Shown here: positions 44,849 through 54,900 of the stretch, piece by piece
How the letters are laid out: every line of letters begins with the position of its first letter
Numbering within the stretch: position 1 is the first letter of the stretch
Assembly (NCBI RefSeq): GCF_900116285.1
Contig: NZ_FPAJ01000002.1
Coordinates: 620,001 to 684,000, forward strand
Length of the DNA: 64,000 nucleotides
Source: Sulfitobacter marinus
GTDB lineage: Bacteria > Pseudomonadota > Alphaproteobacteria > Rhodobacterales > Rhodobacteraceae
Reading direction: 5' to 3'
The notes under the pieces: generated by a model
The model's database searches: none
Told to the model about the DNA's origin: nothing
Seen by the model: the letters and a program-made list of their open reading frames with translations, nothing else
Translations under genes and position numbers: made by a program

Positions 44849-45898
44849 TTATGCCGTCGCGCTGTCGTCAGAGACCTCTGGGGTATCACGCGCCATTGCA
44901 GCAGGATCTGTTGCGTCTTCTACGGCTGCGACGGGCTCTTCCGCCGGGGCTGGGTTTTGTGCCTCTGCCTCTTGTCTCAGCTCGGCTTCGATCGCTCTTT
45001 GCCGGCGAGAGAACCGTGGCGCTTGCATCCGTGCATTCACATAGCGGCACAGGCTTAGGATCAGTATCTTGCGATCCTGCGCCTCTAGGGTGGCAAGCAG
45101 GGACTTCAAATATTTGCGGTAATCACGCCGCGCGCGGTACAGTTTGGCAAAGCTGGATGCATTCAACTGGCCATCGGCCGCAAGTTTGAGCAATGCTTCA
45201 AGCTGGTCGATCTGCAATAGTTCGCTTTGTAAGGCGACACCCATATGGGCCATGCGAAACTTGGTCACGTTGGGCCGGGTGAACAGCGCGGCATGCATCG
45301 CATCCAACGTCACTTTGGGATCATATAGAACAAAGGCATGTGCCGCAGCATCCAGCATGTCCGGCGCATATCCAAAGCGCGACGTGAAATCGGTGCGGCG
45401 CATTTCGACAAACCGGTCGTCCCATTCCGTCACCCGCGGGTCCAATGTGGCTTGGGGTTGGATCATCACAACCTGCGCGCCGGGGGACGCGACCGAATAC
45501 GCCGCCGCCGCATAGCCGCCAGGCCCTGCACCGTAAAAGATAACCCGTTCGAATTTATCAAAAAATCCGTCATCAATGAATTTGTCAAAGCGATCATAAA
45601 CCGCCGGATCGCGAAACCATGTGTCGCCTTCGCTGGCAATGCACAGATGCGACCAGCCATAGCTGCGCACCATTTCCCACCCCAAGGGATGTGACATCTC
45701 GGACAAAGCGCGCATGCCATTTACCGTCTCGAATGTCACCAGCAAGGTGGGTTTGCGTTCCACAAAGATTGCGTAATGCGCATCGCCAAGGTTCTCAAAG
45801 AAACCGTCTTCCTCGGCGACTTCGGACAGGGCCAGCAACCAGTCGTCTTTTTGCAGCCCTGTCAGGGGGGCGTCGATCGTGAAAGGTGCGTCGATCAT
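44849..45898 (-). CDS. Uncharacterised protein, often mislabelled phosphoadenosine phosphosulfate reductase
   Basis: A 349-residue cytoplasmic protein from the ATG at 45898 (MIDAPFTIDAPL). The central part carries an alpha/beta-hydrolase-like element (ERVIFYGAGPGGYAAAAYSVASPGAQVVMIQPQ) followed by DDRFVEMRR and helical stretches, and the last ~45 residues are acidic, Ala/Pro-rich and disordered. I see none of the motifs of true PAPS reductases (no PP-loop and no C-terminal Cys motif), although homologues in this family are often annotated so; that annotation looks unreliable. Function unknown. It is leftward and divergent from moxR. Confidence 0.75.
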   Translation of the reverse strand: MIDAPFTIDAPLTGLQKDDWLLALSEVAEEDGFFENLGDAHYAIFVERKPTLLVTFETVNGMRALSEMSHPLGWEMVRSYGWSHLCIASEGDTWFRDPAVYDRFDKFIDDGFFDKFERVIFYGAGPGGYAAAAYSVASPGAQVVMIQPQATLDPRVTEWDDRFVEMRRTDFTSRFGYAPDMLDAAAHAFVLYDPKVTLDAMHAALFTRPNVTKFRMAHMGVALQSELLQIDQLEALLKLAADGQLNASSFAKLYRARRDYRKYLKSLLATLEAQDRKILILSLCRYVNARMQAPRFSRRQRAIEAELRQEAEAQNPAPAEEPVAAVEDATDPAAMARDTPEVSDDSATA

Positions 45899-46142
45899 TG
45901 TTGCGTCCTTATTCGATAATATGCGCGTTTTTTGCATTGTTAACCAAAGTTAGCGGTTCAATACGGCATAAATGCGGTAAATGCATGAGACTTTAGGGCA
46001 AAAATGGGCCAATTTCGCTGCGGCTGCGCGCAAAGGCGTACATGTGGGGGCGGTGTAAGTAGGGTCGATCTTTCGCCAAACTTGCCTTGGCTCTTGACCA
46101 TATGGCATCAGAATGCACCTTTGGTGCCTCAAAGGGGACGCC

Positions 46143-47054
46143 ATGACAGATATATCGTCGATTGATGCGGTGCAAACCATGCTTGAGGGGCAGGGCTATG
46201 TATGTGGACGCGCGTTGGGCACAGTCGTCTTCCTCAGTTTGACCCTTGGCCGTCCATTATTCCTCGAAGGTGAGGCGGGCGTTGGTAAGACCGAGATCGC
46301 CAAGGCACTGGCCGCGGGGCTGAACCGCAAACTGATCCGGCTGCAATGCTACGAGGGGCTTGATGCGTCCTCTGCCGTATATGAATGGAATTTTCCGGCG
46401 CAAATGGTCGCGATCCGCACCGCCGAAGCCGCCGGCGATACCTCGCGCACGGCATTGACGACCGAGCTTTTCAGCGATGATTTCCTGATTGAGCGCCCTT
46501 TGCTCGAGGCCATGCGCCCGGACGACCGCGGCGCGCCCATTTTGTTGATTGACGAAGTGGACCGCACCGATGCCCCGTTCGAGGCTTTCCTTCTTGAGGC
46601 GCTCAGCGATTTTCAGGTGACTATCCCGGAATTGGGCACGATCAAAGCGCCGGAACCGCCGATCGTGATCCTGACCTCGAACCGCACCCGCGAGGTACAT
46701 GACGCTCTTAAACGCCGCTGCCTCTATCACTGGGTCGACTACCCCGATTTTGACCGGGAAATAGAGATCCTCGCCGCCCGCGCCCCCGAAGCCTCCACAT
46801 CGCTTAGCCGCGAAGTCGTTGCCTTTGTTCAGCAGTTGCGGACCGAAGACCTGTTCAAGAAACCCGGTGTGGCGGAAACCATCGACTGGGCAAAATGCCT
46901 GCTGGCACTGGATGTGATCAACCTAAGCCCCGAGGTCATCGCCGACACGCTCGGCGCAATCCTGAAGTACCAAGACGACATCGCCAAACTTCACGGCTCA
47001 GAGGCCAAGCGCATCCTCGACCAAGCTCAAGCGTCGCTCGACCCCGCGATATGA
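46143..47054 (+). CDS. MoxR family AAA ATPase (CoxD-like)
   Basis: A 303-residue AAA+ ATPase. Walker A GEAGVGKT is at residues 43-50, and Walker B LLIDEVDRTD and sensor 1 VILTSNRTRE follow in order. MoxR-type ATPases act as chaperones for metal or cofactor insertion together with von Willebrand A proteins; in carbon monoxide dehydrogenase clusters the homologue is CoxD. The VWA partner is the next gene, but no CODH structural genes are in the window. I chose the ATG at 46143, which has GGGGA upstream, rather than 46113. Confidence 0.88.
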   Translation: MTDISSIDAVQTMLEGQGYVCGRALGTVVFLSLTLGRPLFLEGEAGVGKTEIAKALAAGLNRKLIRLQCYEGLDASSAVYEWNFPAQMVAIRTAEAAGDTSRTALTTELFSDDFLIERPLLEAMRPDDRGAPILLIDEVDRTDAPFEAFLLEALSDFQVTIPELGTIKAPEPPIVILTSNRTREVHDALKRRCLYHWVDYPDFDREIEILAARAPEASTSLSREVVAFVQQLRTEDLFKKPGVAETIDWAKCLLALDVINLSPEVIADTLGAILKYQDDIAKLHGSEAKRILDQAQASLDPAI

Positions 47055-47096
47055 TGTCTCTTCCAATTCCAAATGGGGATAAATCCTCGGGGGTTT

Positions 47097-47113
47097 GGGG
47101 GCAGACAGCCCCC
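47097..47113 (+). other. Hairpin between the MoxR and VWA genes
   Basis: GGGGGC-AGACA-GCCCCC forms a six-base stem 15 bases before the VWA ribosome binding region. It has no U-run. It may be an mRNA-stabilising element or reduce read-through into the VWA gene, and similar G-rich hairpins are common in Roseobacter intergenic regions; this is inference. Confidence 0.4.
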
Positions 47114-47127
47114 ATGACGTAATAATT

Positions 47128-48381
47128 ATGGTCGAACTTCCCGAACTCGAACTCCCCGACAACCCCAAACTCGCGGGCAACATCACACATTTCGCCCGCG
47201 CATTACGGCGGGCAGGGCTGCCCATTGGGCCGGGTCGGGTCATTGACGCCATCCGCGCGGTCGAAGCGGCAGGCTTTACCGATAAGGTCGATTTTTACTG
47301 GACGCTTCACGCCTGTTTCGTGAACCGCCCCGAACATCGCCGGGTGTTTGCGCAACTGTTCCGGCTCTATTGGCGTGACCCGCGCTACCTTAAACATATG
47401 ATGGCGGCGATGCTGCCCGCCGTCCGCGGCGTCCAAGAAGACCGTCCCGCCCAAGCTGCGGAAAAACGCGCGGCGGAGGCGTTGCTGGATGGCGCGCAGG
47501 CCCCCGAGAATGAGGGGGAGGAAAAAGAACCCGAGGAAACACTGGTCGAGGTTGACGCCAGCCTGACCATGTCCACCCAAGAACGTCTGCGCACGCTTGA
47601 TTTCGAACAGATGAGCCTTGCCGAGATGGCAGAGGCCAAGCGGATGCTGGCGCGGCTGAGCTTGCCGGTGAAACCCATGCCCTCGCGGCGCAGCATGACA
47701 TCGCCGCAAGGGCGCATTGATGTGCAGAAAACCATGCGCGCGGCGTTGCGGCGTGGGGGCGATATGGACAAGCTGGCGTTTAAACAGCCGCGCCCGCGCT
47801 ATCCCAATCTGGTTGTGCTTTGCGACATCTCAGGCTCGATGAGCCAATATTCCCGCGTTGTGCTGCATTTCCTGCACGCTGTCAGCAATGCCAAGGGGGC
47901 CGGGTGGGCCAAGGTGCATGCTTTTACCTTTGGCACGCAGCTGACGAATATCACCCGCCATCTGGCCACCCGCGATGTTGATGCAGCCCTCAAGGCTGCT
48001 GGCGCGCAGGCGCAAGACTGGGAAGGCGGCACGCGCATCGGGTCTTGTATCGAGGCGTTCAATCGCGACTGGTCGCGGCGGGTTATGGGGCAGGGGGCCG
48101 TAGTGTTGCTGATCACCGACGGGTTGGATCGTGACAACCCTGATGATCTGGCGCGTCAGATGCAGCGGTTACACCTGACGGCGCGGCGGCTGATCTGGTT
48201 GAACCCGCTGCTACGCTGGGACGGTTTTGCCCCCAAGGCGGCGGGCATTCGCGCAATGCTGCCGCATGTGGACAGTTTTCGGGCGGGCCATTCCATCGCG
48301 TCGCTCGAAGAGCTGGCCGCCGTGATTTCCCGCCCGGATGATATGGGCGAGAAAGCACGGCTTATGGGAATGATGGATTAG
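47128..48381 (+). CDS. VWA domain protein, MoxR partner (CoxE-like)
   Basis: A 417-residue cytoplasmic protein. The N-terminal part ([21 protein letters not shown], then [22 protein letters not shown]) matches the CoxE family. The VWA domain has an intact MIDAS motif CDISGSMS at residues 232-239 (Asp233, Ser235, Ser237), and the second MIDAS aspartate lies in [11 protein letters not shown]. Together with the upstream ATPase it should form a metal-dependent chaperone complex. Substrate unknown. I chose the ATG at 47128; the frame from 47095 overlaps the hairpin. Its stop overlaps the convergent purL stop by four bases. Confidence 0.86.
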   Translation: MVELPELELPDNPKLAGNITHFARALRRAGLPIGPGRVIDAIRAVEAAGFTDKVDFYWTLHACFVNRPEHRRVFAQLFRLYWRDPRYLKHMMAAMLPAVRGVQEDRPAQAAEKRAAEALLDGAQAPENEGEEKEPEETLVEVDASLTMSTQERLRTLDFEQMSLAEMAEAKRMLARLSLPVKPMPSRRSMTSPQGRIDVQKTMRAALRRGGDMDKLAFKQPRPRYPNLVVLCDISGSMSQYSRVVLHFLHAVSNAKGAGWAKVHAFTFGTQLTNITRHLATRDVDAALKAAGAQAQDWEGGTRIGSCIEAFNRDWSRRVMGQGAVVLLITDGLDRDNPDDLARQMQRLHLTARRLIWLNPLLRWDGFAPKAAGIRAMLPHVDSFRAGHSIASLEELAAVISRPDDMGEKARLMGMMD

Positions 48382-50537
48382 GCGAAGGTCTCGGCAAATG
48401 TGCCGCGATAGGTTGCGCTTAGTTCGGCCAGCGGGGCTGTGACACCGCCAATGCTGACCTGATCACCGCCGAATTTACCGACGCTTTCCAGATGCAATCC
48501 GGCCTGAGACGCGGCAATCATCAGCGCTTCGGCTTGGTCAAAGTTGCAGGCGATCAGATAGCGGGCCTGATCTTCGCCAAACAAGGTTTGCGTGTCAGCG
48601 GAATCAAGCGAGACACCGATACCAGCCTCTTCGGCCAGTTCGAACGCGGCGAGGGCAAGACCGCCGTCAGACAAGTCGGTACAGGCTTTGATCATCTCAC
48701 GGTTGTTGCGGATGAATTCACCGTGGGCTTTTTCAGCCGCCAGATCGACCTTGGGTGCGTCGCCGTCGCGGCGGTTGAACACTTCCAGCAGCAGGGCAGA
48801 TTGGCCCAGATGACCCTCAGTCGCGCCCAGAACCAGCGCCACATGGCCGTCGCGCACGTCTTTGCCGATGATGTCGTCGATATGGTTCAGCAGACCCACA
48901 GCGCCGATTGTGGGCGTGGGCAAGATGCCTTTGCCGTCGGTTTCATTGTACAGCGACACGTTGCCCGACACGATGGGCATATCCAGCGCCGACACGGCCT
49001 CACTGATGCCTTTGATCGCGCAAACGAACTGGCCCATGATCTCGGGCTTTTCTGGGTTGCCAAAGTTCATGTTGTCGGTGGTTGCCAAGGGCAGGGCCCC
49101 AACGGCGCAGAGATTGCGATAGGCTTCGGCGACGGCTTGTCTGCCGCCCTCGAATGGGTTTGCTTTGACATAGCGTGGCGTCACGTCTGACGTGAATGCG
49201 ATGGCTTTGTCGGTGCCGTGGACTCGCACGATACCTGATCCCAGACCGGGGGTGCGGGCGCTGTCGCCCATGACCATGGTGTCGTATTGTTCGTATACCC
49301 ACGCTTTGGATGCGTAGTTCGGGCTGGCCAGCAGGGCGCGCAGCCCGTCGATCGGGTCAATGCCCGGCACATCGGAAAGCGGCTCGACCGCGGGTGTTTC
49401 GACCCAGGGGCGGTCGTATTCGGGGGCGTTTCCGGACAGCGCTTTCAGTGGCAGGTCGGCTTTGACCTCGCCGTTGTGCACGATCAAGAAGCGGTCTTCT
49501 GCGATGGTTTCACCGACGATGGCAAAATCAAGATCCCATTTGTCGAAGACAGCTTTGGCTTCGGCCTCAAGCTCGGGGCGCAGCACCATCAGCATGCGTT
49601 CCTGGGATTCGGATAGCATCATCTCATAGGCGGTCATGTTCAATTCGCGGGTCGGTACCTTTTCAAGGTCCAGACGCACACCAAGGTTGCCCTTGTCGCC
49701 CATCTCAACGGCGGAACAGGTCAGGCCCGCCGCGCCCATATCTTGAATCGAGATCACCGCACCGGTGGCCATCAATTCAAGCGTCGCTTCCATCAGACGC
49801 TTTTCGGTGAAGGGGTCGCCGACTTGGACTGTGGGGCGTTTGTCTTCAATCGTGTCATCAAATTCGGCCGATGCCATTGTAGCACCACCCACACCGTCGC
49901 GGCCTGTTTTCGCACCAAGATAGACAACGGGCATGCCAACGCCGGAGGCCGCAGAATAGAAAATCTTGTCCGTGTCGGCCAGACCCGCAGCGAAAGCATT
50001 TACAAGGCAGTTGCCATCATAGGCGGTGTCAAAGCGGACCTCGCCGCCGACAGTTGGAACGCCAAAGCAGTTGCCATAGCCACCAACACCCGCGACCACA
50101 CCATGCACTAGCTGGCGTGTCTTGTGATGTTCGGGGGAGCCGAAGCTGAGAGAGTTCATCGCCGCGATGGGGCGCGCGCCCATGGTGAAGACATCGCGCA
50201 GAATGCCGCCAACGCCGGTTGCTGCACCCTGATATGGTTCGATGTAGGAGGGGTGGTTGTGGCTTTCCATTTTGAAGACCAGCGCCTGACCATCGCCAAT
50301 ATCGACGATGCCAGCGTTTTCGCCCGGACCGCAAATGACCTGTGGCCCCTCAGTCGGCAGCGTGCGCAGCCATTTCTTGGAGGATTTATACGAACAATGT
50401 TCGTTCCACATCGCCGAGAAAATACCAAGCTCGGTAAAAGTCGGTTCGCGTCCGATGATATCAAGCAGGCGCTTGTATTCTTCGTCGTTGATCCCGTGGC
50501 TTGCGATAAGCTCTGGCGTGATGGCTGGTTCGGTCAT
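48378..50537 (-). CDS. purL: Phosphoribosylformylglycinamidine synthase subunit PurL
   Basis: Large subunit of FGAM synthase, fourth step of purine synthesis, working with PurQ and PurS in this lineage. The 719-residue length fits the small PurL type rather than the ~1300-residue fused form. The signature [23 protein letters not shown] (positions about 90-112), the GLGMP-like [12 protein letters not shown] region and two AIR-synthase-like halves are present. No purQ or purS is in the window. It is convergent with the VWA gene. Confidence 0.97.
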   Translation of the reverse strand: MTEPAITPELIASHGINDEEYKRLLDIIGREPTFTELGIFSAMWNEHCSYKSSKKWLRTLPTEGPQVICGPGENAGIVDIGDGQALVFKMESHNHPSYIEPYQGAATGVGGILRDVFTMGARPIAAMNSLSFGSPEHHKTRQLVHGVVAGVGGYGNCFGVPTVGGEVRFDTAYDGNCLVNAFAAGLADTDKIFYSAASGVGMPVVYLGAKTGRDGVGGATMASAEFDDTIEDKRPTVQVGDPFTEKRLMEATLELMATGAVISIQDMGAAGLTCSAVEMGDKGNLGVRLDLEKVPTRELNMTAYEMMLSESQERMLMVLRPELEAEAKAVFDKWDLDFAIVGETIAEDRFLIVHNGEVKADLPLKALSGNAPEYDRPWVETPAVEPLSDVPGIDPIDGLRALLASPNYASKAWVYEQYDTMVMGDSARTPGLGSGIVRVHGTDKAIAFTSDVTPRYVKANPFEGGRQAVAEAYRNLCAVGALPLATTDNMNFGNPEKPEIMGQFVCAIKGISEAVSALDMPIVSGNVSLYNETDGKGILPTPTIGAVGLLNHIDDIIGKDVRDGHVALVLGATEGHLGQSALLLEVFNRRDGDAPKVDLAAEKAHGEFIRNNREMIKACTDLSDGGLALAAFELAEEAGIGVSLDSADTQTLFGEDQARYLIACNFDQAEALMIAASQAGLHLESVGKFGGDQVSIGGVTAPLAELSATYRGTFAETFA

Positions 50538-50626
50538 GGTGCGGATATCCCCCTGGCAGATATGGCGGTACTCTTAGAGTAAGGCTGCCGCGGGGAAAAG
50601 AGCCAAAGGACGGCTGAGTGATTGCC

Positions 50627-50655
50627 AAAAAAAAGGCCGAGCATAAAGCTCGGCC
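50627..50655 (-). terminator. Strong leftward intrinsic terminator
   Basis: GGCCGAGC at 50635-50642 and GCTCGGCC at 50648-50655 form a perfect eight-base stem with loop ATAAA; leftward it is followed by eight Ts (A-run 50627-50634). It ends a short transcript or the LysR gene reading leftward. Confidence 0.9.
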
Positions 50656-50709
50656 AAGTCCAACAGGGAGGTATGAAGTGACAGCCCGAGGGCGTCTGTC
50701 TTCATACTG
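50627..50709 (-). ncRNA. Candidate small RNA between lysR and purL
   Basis: Read leftward from about 50708 the sequence forms a hairpin GTATGAA...TTCATAC (50671-50707) with an inner stem GACAG/CTGTC and a CCCTCGGG tip. A single-stranded linker ACCTCCCTGTTGG follows, and then a strong terminator. A possible promoter lies just upstream leftward: TTGATC, 17 bases, TAATTG; it puts the start close to 50707. The CCUCCC linker resembles anti-Shine-Dalgarno motifs of trans-acting small RNAs. This is a structural prediction only; it could instead be the 3' end of the lysR mRNA, though a separate hairpin with T-run (50747-50790) already follows the lysR stop. Confidence 0.45.
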
Positions 50710-50746
50710 CCCAATTAGGTGGCACCTGTGCATGGATCAAGGCTGA

Positions 50747-50790
50747 AGTTTGAAAAACGCGGCATGTCCGCTATGCGAAAAACGCATAGC
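50747..50790 (-). terminator. Stem-loops at and after the lysR stop codon
   Basis: GCTATGCG-AAAAA-CGCATAGC (50770-50790) forms a perfect eight-base stem that includes the lysR stop codon. Just downstream leftward GCGG-ACATG-CCGC is followed by GTTTTTC, a weak terminator. Together they could end the lysR message before the candidate small RNA. Confidence 0.5.
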
Positions 50791-51695
50791 TATTCGCTGC
50801 GGCGGTCCCGCAGGTGTTTGCGGTGGGTGATAATCTCGTCTTGGACAAAGTCTTTGAAGGCCGCGACACGTTTAGAAGCACGCAATTCTTCGGGGTAGGC
50901 CAGAAAGACCGGTACATCTGCCGACTCAGTGTCGGGGAGCACTTGCACAAGGTCCGGGAAATCTTCGGTCAGGTAATCTGGCAAAACCCCGATCCCAAGA
51001 TGGTGGATGACCCCTTGAAGAACGCCGAAATAGTTGTTCACGGTCAACATGGATCGCACGTCATGCATCATAAGCTGCTGCACAAGGGTCAAACCGGCAT
51101 TTACCTGATCGCTTTCGGTGCTTTGGCAGATCAACCGGTGCTCTGACATATCCTCGATCCGTTGCGGTGTGCCGTGTTCGGCCAGATAGGTCGGAGATGC
51201 GTAAAGGCACATTTTGATCATCATGAGTTTTTTGCGAACCAGATCGGCCTGAGAGGGCTCTTTCATGCGGATTGCGACATCGGCTTCGCGCATAGGCAAA
51301 TCCAGAACGCGTTCTTCCAGCATCAGGTCGACTTTAAGGTCGGGGTATTTCTCATACAACTTGGGCAGGCGCGGGGCGAGCCATAGGGTGCCGAAACCCG
51401 TGGTCGTTGTGACGCGCAATTCGCCAAAGACTTCCTCTTCGCTGTCGCGAATGCGGGCGGCAGCTGTGTCCAGCCGTTTGCTCATCGCGACGGTGGCGTC
51501 AAACAACAGCTCGCCCTGTTCGGTCAGAATCAGGCCACGGGCGTGACGGTGGAACAGATTGGTGTTTAACTGTTCCTCAAGACCGCGAATTTGCCGACTG
51601 ACGGCGGATTGCGACAGGTTCAACTTATCACCGGCATGGGTCAGGCTGCCGGCATCTGCGACAGCGTGAAAAATCCTGAGCTTGTCCCAATCCAT
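50790..51695 (-). CDS. LysR family transcriptional regulator
   Basis: A 301-residue LTTR. The winged helix-turn-helix is at residues about 3-62 (LRIFHAVADAGSLTHAGDKLNLSQSAVSRQIRGLE), followed by a linker helix and an inducer-binding domain (WLAPRLPKLYEKYPDLKVDL, then HHLGIGVLPDYLTEDFP). The inducer is unknown. It is divergent from the indolepyruvate oxidoreductase gene with a 244-base spacer containing three inverted repeats, one of which fits T-N11-A; it is the natural candidate regulator of that gene as well as of itself. Confidence 0.93.
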   Translation of the reverse strand: MDWDKLRIFHAVADAGSLTHAGDKLNLSQSAVSRQIRGLEEQLNTNLFHRHARGLILTEQGELLFDATVAMSKRLDTAAARIRDSEEEVFGELRVTTTTGFGTLWLAPRLPKLYEKYPDLKVDLMLEERVLDLPMREADVAIRMKEPSQADLVRKKLMMIKMCLYASPTYLAEHGTPQRIEDMSEHRLICQSTESDQVNAGLTLVQQLMMHDVRSMLTVNNYFGVLQGVIHHLGIGVLPDYLTEDFPDLVQVLPDTESADVPVFLAYPEELRASKRVAAFKDFVQDEIITHRKHLRDRRSE

Positions 51696-51854
51696 GAGGA
51701 CTTCCTTTTTTAAGGATGATCTTTACCAAAGAGCACCGTTTTTGCGCCAAGTGCGCTTTAAAAACAACCCTTAGCAATGGTGCAGTGCAAACTAGCGCAG
51801 GAAAGATGAATATCCCATTGTTTATGTCGATTATTTCATCGTTTCGTCTGAGGG

Positions 51855-51871
51855 GCGTCGGAAGACGACGC
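51855..51871 (+). promoter_or_regulatory. Inverted repeat 1 in the lysR-oxidoreductase gap
   Basis: GCGTCG at 51855-51860 and CGACGC at 51866-51871 with loop GAAGA. It is a six-base palindrome, either a protein binding site or a small RNA hairpin, and is the most upstream of three repeats before the oxidoreductase start. Confidence 0.4.
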
Positions 51872-51876
51872 TAGAC

Positions 51877-51895
51877 AGGTCAGCTTTTATGACCT
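51877..51895 (+). promoter_or_regulatory. Inverted repeat 2, candidate operator
   Basis: AGGTCA at 51877-51882 and TGACCT at 51890-51895, separated by seven bases; perfect symmetry typical of a dimeric regulator site. It lies 45 bases upstream of the oxidoreductase start. Confidence 0.5.
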
Positions 51896-51897
51896 AG

Positions 51898-51917
51898 ATT
51901 GATGTATATGGATCAAT
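51898..51917 (+). promoter_or_regulatory. Inverted repeat 3, LysR-type box
   Basis: ATTGAT at 51898-51903 and ATCAAT at 51912-51917, separated by eight bases. T at 51900 and A at 51912 are 11 bases apart, the T-N11-A pattern of LysR sites. It lies 23 bases upstream of the oxidoreductase ATG and may overlap its promoter. Confidence 0.5.
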
Positions 51918-51939
51918 CGCTCGTACGGGAGGACGCGCC

Positions 51940-54900
51940 ATGGGTACCCAAAAGATTTCTTTGAATGATCGGTTCGACTTGGAAAAGTCCCCCGTTTTGC
52001 TGAACGGTACGCAGGCGTTGGTGCGTATGATGATGATGCAAAAGGCGCGTGACCGGGCCGCAGGGTTGAACACTGCTGGATATGTGACCGGGTATCGTGG
52101 ATCGCCGTTGGGTGCCGTTGATTTGCAGATGGAACGCGCGGCCAAGCCTTTGGCTGAATATGACGTGCTGTTCGAGGCTGGGTTGAACGAAGATCTGGCC
52201 GCGACTGCCCTTTGGGGCAGCCAGCAGGCTGAATTGCGGGGCGAAGGAAAATACGATGGTGTCTTTGGCCTTTGGTACGGCAAGGGGCCGGGGGTGGACC
52301 GTTCGGGCGATGTGATGCGCCACGCCAATATGGCAGGATCGTCCAAGCACGGCGGTGTGTTGATGGCGATGGGCGATGACCATACCGGTGAATCCTCGAC
52401 CGTGCTGCACCAATCGGAATGGGCAATGGTTGATGCCTATATGCCCGTGGTCAGCCCGGCAGGCGTGCAAGAGATACTGGATTACGGCATCTATGGCTGG
52501 GCGCTAAGCCGTTTCAGCGGCCTTTGGGTCGGCCTGAAGACGATGAAGGACACGGTCGAGGCAACGTCTGTCGTCAATGGTGATCCCAACAGAATGAAAT
52601 TGGTCACGCCGCAATTCGACATGCCCGACGGGGGGCTGAACATTCGTTTGGTGGATACGCCGCATCTACAAGAATCGCGAATGATCGATCACAAACGCTA
52701 TGCCGCCGAGGCATTCAGCCATGCCAATAAGATGGATAAACGCATGTGGGGTAAACGCGGGGCCAAAATCGGCATCGCGGCGGCGGGCAAAAATTGGCTG
52801 GACGTGATCCACGCCATGAGTTTGCTGAACATCGACGAAAACGAAGCCGAACGTTTGGGGATCACCCTTTACAAGATCGGCCAGACCTTCCCCTTGGATA
52901 TGAAGGGTTTCCACGCCTGGGCCGAGGGCCTTGATCTGGTGATTGTGGTCGAGGAAAAGCGCAAGCTGATCGAGGTACAGATCAAAGAGGCGTTGTTTTC
53001 GGACACCCATCGGCGTGTCTATGGGTGGCACAAGGGGGGTGGTGCCGGGATGGAGCATGGCGAGGAGCTGTTCCCGACGCGCGGCGCGCTTGATCCGATC
53101 TGGATTGCGGAAAAGCTGGGCGATATCTTTATCGAAGAAGGCCGCAATACCGATGGCATCAAAGCGGGGATGGAGGCGCTGGATACAGCGCGCCGCGCCG
53201 ATAACGCCGAAGATATTGCGGCACGTGTGCCCTATTTCTGCTCGGGCTGTCCGCATAATTCGTCCACCAAATTGCCCGAGGGCAGCCGCGCGTATGCGGG
53301 GATTGGGTGCCATTATATGGTGCAATGGATGGATCGTGAAACCACAGGTTTCACCCATATGGGGGGCGAAGGCGCGAACTGGATCGGTGAATCGCATTTC
53401 TCGACCCGCGAACATGTGTTCCAGAACCTAGGCGACGGGACCTATAACCATTCGGGTATTCAGGCGATCCGCGCCGCAGTGGCGGCAAAGACCAACATCA
53501 CCTATAAAATCCTATACAATGATGCGGTTGCCATGACTGGCGGCCAGCATAACGAAGGCGATCTGGACGCGCCGCGCATTGTCGCCGAATTGCAAGCCAT
53601 GGGCGTGAAGAACATCGCCGTCGTCTATGACGAGAAAGAAGACGTAGATGCCGCCGCATTTAATGGTGTGCCCATGTACGAGCGTGCCGATCTGCAAACG
53701 GTCCAAGAGGATTTCACCAAGCACAAAGGCGTCAGTGCCATCGTCTATATCCAGACCTGTGCTGCTGAAAAGCGTCGCCGTCGCAAGCGGGGGTTGTTTC
53801 CTGACCCCGACAAGCGCGTGTTTATCAATACGGATGTTTGCGAGGGTTGTGGCGATTGCGGGGTGCAATCCAACTGTGTGTCTATCGTTCCGGCCGAGAC
53901 CGAACTGGGGCGCAAGCGGGCGATTGATCAATCCTCCTGCAACAAGGATTTTTCCTGCGTCAAAGGGTTCTGCCCGTCTTTCGTAACCCTTGAGGGCGCG
54001 AAGATCCGCAAAGACCCGACGACCGAGGTGAAAATCCCTGATCTGCCATTACCTGCGTTGCCCGCGATTGACGGCACGTTCAATGTCGTGATTACCGGCG
54101 TGGGCGGTACGGGGGTTGTGACCATCGGTGCCGTGCTGGCGCAGGCCGCACAGATTGACGGCAAGGGCGCTGGGATGATGGAGATGGCAGGCCTTGCCCA
54201 AAAGGGTGGCGCTGTGCACATCCATTGCCGTCTGGCCAACCGCCCGGAAGACATTAGCGCCATCCGCGTGGCCACGGGCGAGGCGGATGCACTGATTGGT
54301 GGCGATCTTGTGGTGTCTGCGGGGACCAAAACGCTGGGTCTGACCCGCGCTGGGCGCACAGGCGCAGTAGTGAATTCGCATCAGATCATCACAGGCGATT
54401 TCACCCGTGATACCGAGTTCAAGATGCCCTATGACCGCCTGACCCTCGCGCTTGAGGCGCGGCTGAAAGACGACGTGGCGCTGTTTGACGCATCTGATCT
54501 GGCCAAGGCGACGCTGGGGGATTCGATCTATTCCAACATGATGATATTTGGTGCTGCATGGCAAAAAGGGCTGGTCCCGCTGTCGTTGGAGGCGCTGCAA
54601 GACGCTATTCGGCTGAACGGGGCCGCTGTTGAGCGGAACCTGAAAGCGTTCGAGTTGGGCCGTTGGGCGGTGCTGCATCCCGCAGAGGCCGCGCAGGTCA
54701 TAACGCCGAATGTTGTGCAACTGCCCAAGACGCTGGACGACCGCATTGCCTTTCGGATTGATCACCTGAAGGCCTATCAGGGCAACGGGCTGGCCAAACG
54801 TTATGCCAAGATGTTGGAGCCTGTCACGGACAAAGGGCTGAAAGAAGCCATGGCCTTGGGCTATCATAAGCTGTTGTCTTATAAGGATGAATATGAAGTC

